Assembly: GCA_954871525.1 (NCBI GenBank)
Contig: CATOZS010000075.1
Coordinates: 1-64,000 of the forward strand
Direction: 5' to 3'
DNA: 64,000 nucleotides
Origin: Parietaria judaica
Lineage: Eukaryota; Streptophyta; Magnoliopsida; Rosales; Urticaceae
Below, piece after piece: positions 61,301 to 64,000 of this stretch. The notes beneath the pieces are model-generated. The model saw nothing but the letters and a program-made list of their open reading frames with translations, searched no databases and was not told where the DNA came from. A program made the translations under genes and the position numbers. Each line of letters opens with the position of its first letter. The stretch's first letter is position 1.

Positions 61301-62004
61301 TTTTTCTCCAATTCACTAAAATAGTTAGTCGGCTTTGAGTGTCCGGTTACTTATCCAGGCTGAAACTAGAAATTTATTTTCTCAATACTTGAGAAAACAA
61401 AACTGATAATTTAGTAATGAGTACTCAATGTTTAATACGATAACGATTTTTGGTGATCATATAATTGTTTAATTCTTTCTAGATCTCTAAGTTGTCATGT
61501 ATTGATTTTTTTTATTTTTTTTTGTTGCATCAGAACGAAGATGGTGGATGGGGATTGCACATAGAGGGTCACAGTATTATGTTCTGCACAGTCTTCAGCT
61601 ACATTTGTATGCGAATCCTTGGCGAAGGACCCGATGGCGGTGAAGACAACAGCTGCGCGAGAGCAAGAAAATGGATTCTCGATCACGGTGGTGTCACTTA
61701 CATACCTTCTTGGGGCAAAACTTGGCTCTCGGTATGTCCACGCCATACTCAGAGAAAAATTCTTATAGAACATACACATATAAATTATGTGTATGATATA
61801 ATATATTATATTTATGTATATATATGCATATATATCGGCGTAAATTAAAATGTTCGGGGGTATTAGTAATACTTACTCGAATATAAATGTATATATGTAA
61901 GATTTATGATTGTATTAGAAAACCATATACTTTATACAATACATTCGATTAGGCTTTTAGTTTTTTTTTTTCTATAGTTTTTTTTAGATCTTGAGAGATT
62001 TCTA

Positions 62005-62039
<35 letters not shown>

Positions 62040-63888
62040 TTGATTTATTTATTTATTTATTTAGATCTTGAGAGATTTCTATGTTTTTTAATTGTTATAG
62101 ATACTTGGCATATTTGATTGGTCTGGATGCAATCCCATGCCTCCAGAGTTTTGGCTTCTTCCATCTTACCTTCCTGTACATCCAGGTTTGTTCTTTCAAG
62201 TTCTTAGTTGTGACTCATTATTAAAAGGGTAAATTGCGGCAATAATGCACAACCTTTGGTAAACAGGGGTTTTAGGTCCCTAACTTTTCAAAGTGTTGGC
62301 AAAAATGCACAACCTGCGTTGACCGTGAAACTTGTTGGTCCTTTTGTTAATAATGTTAACTTGTGATGATGTGGCATCATGTTATTGTCATATGGATAGC
62401 CAATTGAGCAGGAAATTACAAGGACCAACAAATTTTACGGTCAACGTAGGTTGTGCATTTTTATCAACACTTTGAAAGATTAGGGACCTAAAACCCCAAT
62501 TGACCAAAATTGTGCATTATTGCCGCATTTATCTTAATTAAAATAAAGTAATCTATATATGCCCTTTTATGTAATTAAAAATATAACCAAATTTGGTCCA
62601 TGATATACTTGGAATCAATGTTGATTATAGCTATATTTGTCTCTCCATGCTTAATTAGTAATATATAGTGCTGGATTTTATTAAGAATTAAATACCAAAG
62701 GTTCGAATTTTCGGTACATCGATGGATTACAGATTCGCTGAACGGTAAACAATATAGGTATTTTAATATTATTTATGTTGAATTTTACCGATAAGACTTT
62801 TGTGGGTTTATCAGTAACCGACATGTATTCTACTAAACAATGAGAAGCCTAACAATGAAGAAATGTCGTTTTGACGGCCCAAACGAAATATTTTAACCGA
62901 AAACCGAGGCAAGGAATTTTCAACATACCCTCAACTTTTTTTATACAAATTTATAAAAGTATCGTGAGATGTTTCGTATAAGTTTTATGAGATTTTTTTG
63001 TGTGTTTTCGGATAAGGTTTGCATCTTGTAAATCGGTTAGGTTTCTTAACATTTGGTAAATTTAACTTCCGTTGTGCCGCCGGCAATTTAAACTTTGGAT
63101 TTTACAAAAACAGAAAGAAAGAAAAAAATTAAAAAAATTCGTTGTCACACTGAGTCTTGAATCCTTAATTTTGAATTTTTAAAATTGATCCTTTCCTTTT
63201 TATTTTTGTCGAAATATGTAGCTAAGATGTGGTGCTATTGTCGATTGGTTTACATGCCAATGTCGTATCTGTATGGCAAGAGATTCGTTGGTCCAATCAC
63301 ACCTCTCATTCTACAACTCAGAGACGAACTCCACACTCAACCTTTCAATCAAATAGATTGGACCAAAGCTCGTCATCTCTGTGCTAAGGCAAGTGTACAA
63401 GTCCAACATATACCTTAAATAAACCCCCCATATATACTGCCGTTAATTATGTATATATATATTTGTATTTTCCAGGAGGACCTATACTATCCTCCTCCTT
63501 GGGCTCAAGACTTTCTTTGGGATACTTTGTACACATGCACGGAGCCTATTCTCACTCGGTGGCCGATGAACAAAGTGATAAGAGAAAGGGCTCTTAAACA
63601 GACCATGAAGCATATTCACTACGAAGATGAGAACAGTCGATACATTACCATTGGATGTGTTGAAAAGGTTGATGCTCACTTTCTTGAAGTTTGATGCTAA
63701 CTTTTCGTAATGCTAAAAACATTACCAAACTGACAAGCTATCATGCATTGCTGGTTATGTGGAATATATAATAGGTGTTATGTATGCTCTCGTGTTGGGT
63801 TGAAGATCCAAATGGCGAATACTTCAAGAAGCATCTCGCGAGGATACCGGATTTCATATGGGTCGCTGAAGACGGAATGAAGATTCAA
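58358..63888 (+). CDS. Oxidosqualene cyclase, beta-amyrin synthase-like, 5' part
   Basis: Eight exons join in frame to 411 codons: 58358-58558, 58906-59091, 59183-59272, 61534-61731, 62101-62185, 63222-63388, 63476-63667, 63775-63888. The gene runs off the window; family members are about 760 residues, so roughly the N-terminal half is seen. It cyclises 2,3-oxidosqualene at the ER. It opens [10 protein letters not shown] and has QW-type repeats QASDGHW (109-115) and QNEDGGW (159-165, split by intron 3). MWCYCR lies at 256-261. Trp257 here is the beta-amyrin-synthase state, versus Leu in lupeol synthases and a WCHCR form in cycloartenol synthases. The catalytic DCTAE motif would lie past the edge. 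Introns are GT-AG except intron 6, which starts GC. Intron 3 is 2.26 kb, and intron 5 carries two transposons. The product is likely beta-amyrin or a close pentacyclic; other products are possible until the rest is seen. Confidence 0.92.
59273..61533 (+). other. Intron 3 of the cyclase gene, 2.26 kb
   Basis: GT (59273) to AG (61533), AT-rich, with no gene inside. ORFs there are short. A GC-richer stretch near 60775-60860 has 'cggcccaacag' and 'aaaggcccaaag' words but no clear transposon ends. Confidence 0.6.
62225..62535. mobile_element. MITE in cyclase intron 5
   Basis: 311 bp with long near-perfect terminal inverted repeats. The left end GCGGCAATAATGCACAACC ... GGGGTTTTAGGTCCCTAA is mirrored on the right by TTAGGGACCTAAAACCCC ... 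TTGTGCATTATTGCCGC. The inner half also pairs ('ggtcaacg(t/c)aggttgtgcatttt'), so the element is almost a single large hairpin. Non-coding. Confidence 0.9.
62696..63097. mobile_element. Probable CAAGG-family element in cyclase intron 5 (copy 7)
   Basis: Starts CAAAGGTTCGAATTTTCGG and ends GGCAATTTAAACTTTG, compatible with the family ends. It contains 'acatcgatggatta' words. The flanks do not give a convincing 8-bp duplication, so the assignment is weaker than for other copies. Confidence 0.5.
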
Positions 63889-64000
63889 GTGAGACATTTA
63901 CTTCACGCTTTACTAAATTATAATTCTAGAACAATTTGAATATATGCTAAATTAACTCGGTAAAATTAAGTCGAATAACATGTTTGAATGCGGTAAGTTA

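Noticed and set aside
1..64000. CRISPR arrays, bacterial operons or prophage
   Set aside because: Spliced genes, plant transposons and LTR elements show this is a plant nuclear genome. The tandem arrays lack the repeat-spacer pattern of CRISPR.

Overview
This is plant nuclear DNA, most likely from a eudicot. It is AT-rich, its genes are split by short GT-AG introns, and it is packed with Ty1/copia, LTR-derived and hAT-type elements. Only two ordinary host genes are visible. The species cannot be named from the sequence.

Gene 1 (16127-18873, minus strand) is a complete eight-exon cytochrome P450 of 493 residues. It looks like the CYP88 family, and by eye it resembles the triterpene-oxidising CYP88 members more than the gibberellin-pathway kaurenoic acid oxidases. 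Gene 2 (58358 to the right edge, plus strand) is the first 411 codons, in eight exons, of an oxidosqualene cyclase with the MWCYCR motif of beta-amyrin synthases. The two genes are transcribed away from each other and lie 39.5 kb apart with no other convincing host gene between them. A scaffold cyclase next to a P450 from a family known to oxidise triterpenes makes this a candidate triterpenoid biosynthetic gene cluster. Cyclisation of 2,3-oxidosqualene to a beta-amyrin-type scaffold, followed by P450 oxidation, is the pathway I infer.

Region by region: 1-5.1 kb holds small hAT-like and inverted-repeat elements and a ~290-bp tandem repeat. 5.9-7.7 kb holds a solo LTR inside what may be a captured gene fragment, then a GC-rich block. 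7.7-15.1 kb is a copia element (TSD GGCTC) split by a 2.75-kb solo LTR (TSD CTTTG). 15.8-19 kb is the P450 and its flanks. 19.4-26.8 kb holds two solo LTRs of one family, another LTR-like block and two hAT-type MITEs. 27-34.2 kb holds three members of a CAAGG...CCTTG family with 8-bp target duplications, a copy of the P450's downstream flank, and a Cassandra-like 5S-rRNA LTR segment. 34.5-38.6 kb and 40.4-42.6 kb are two LTR elements without pol and with repetitive interiors. 44.5-48.9 kb is a nearly complete hAT transposon nested inside another hAT-like element. 48.9-58.1 kb is AT-rich, with a nested hAT pair, an orphan copia-type LTR with primer site, minisatellites and another CAAGG element that ends just before the cyclase promoter.

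The annotation comes from reading the sequence. Family assignments rest on motifs and remembered family features. No alignment or database search was run.
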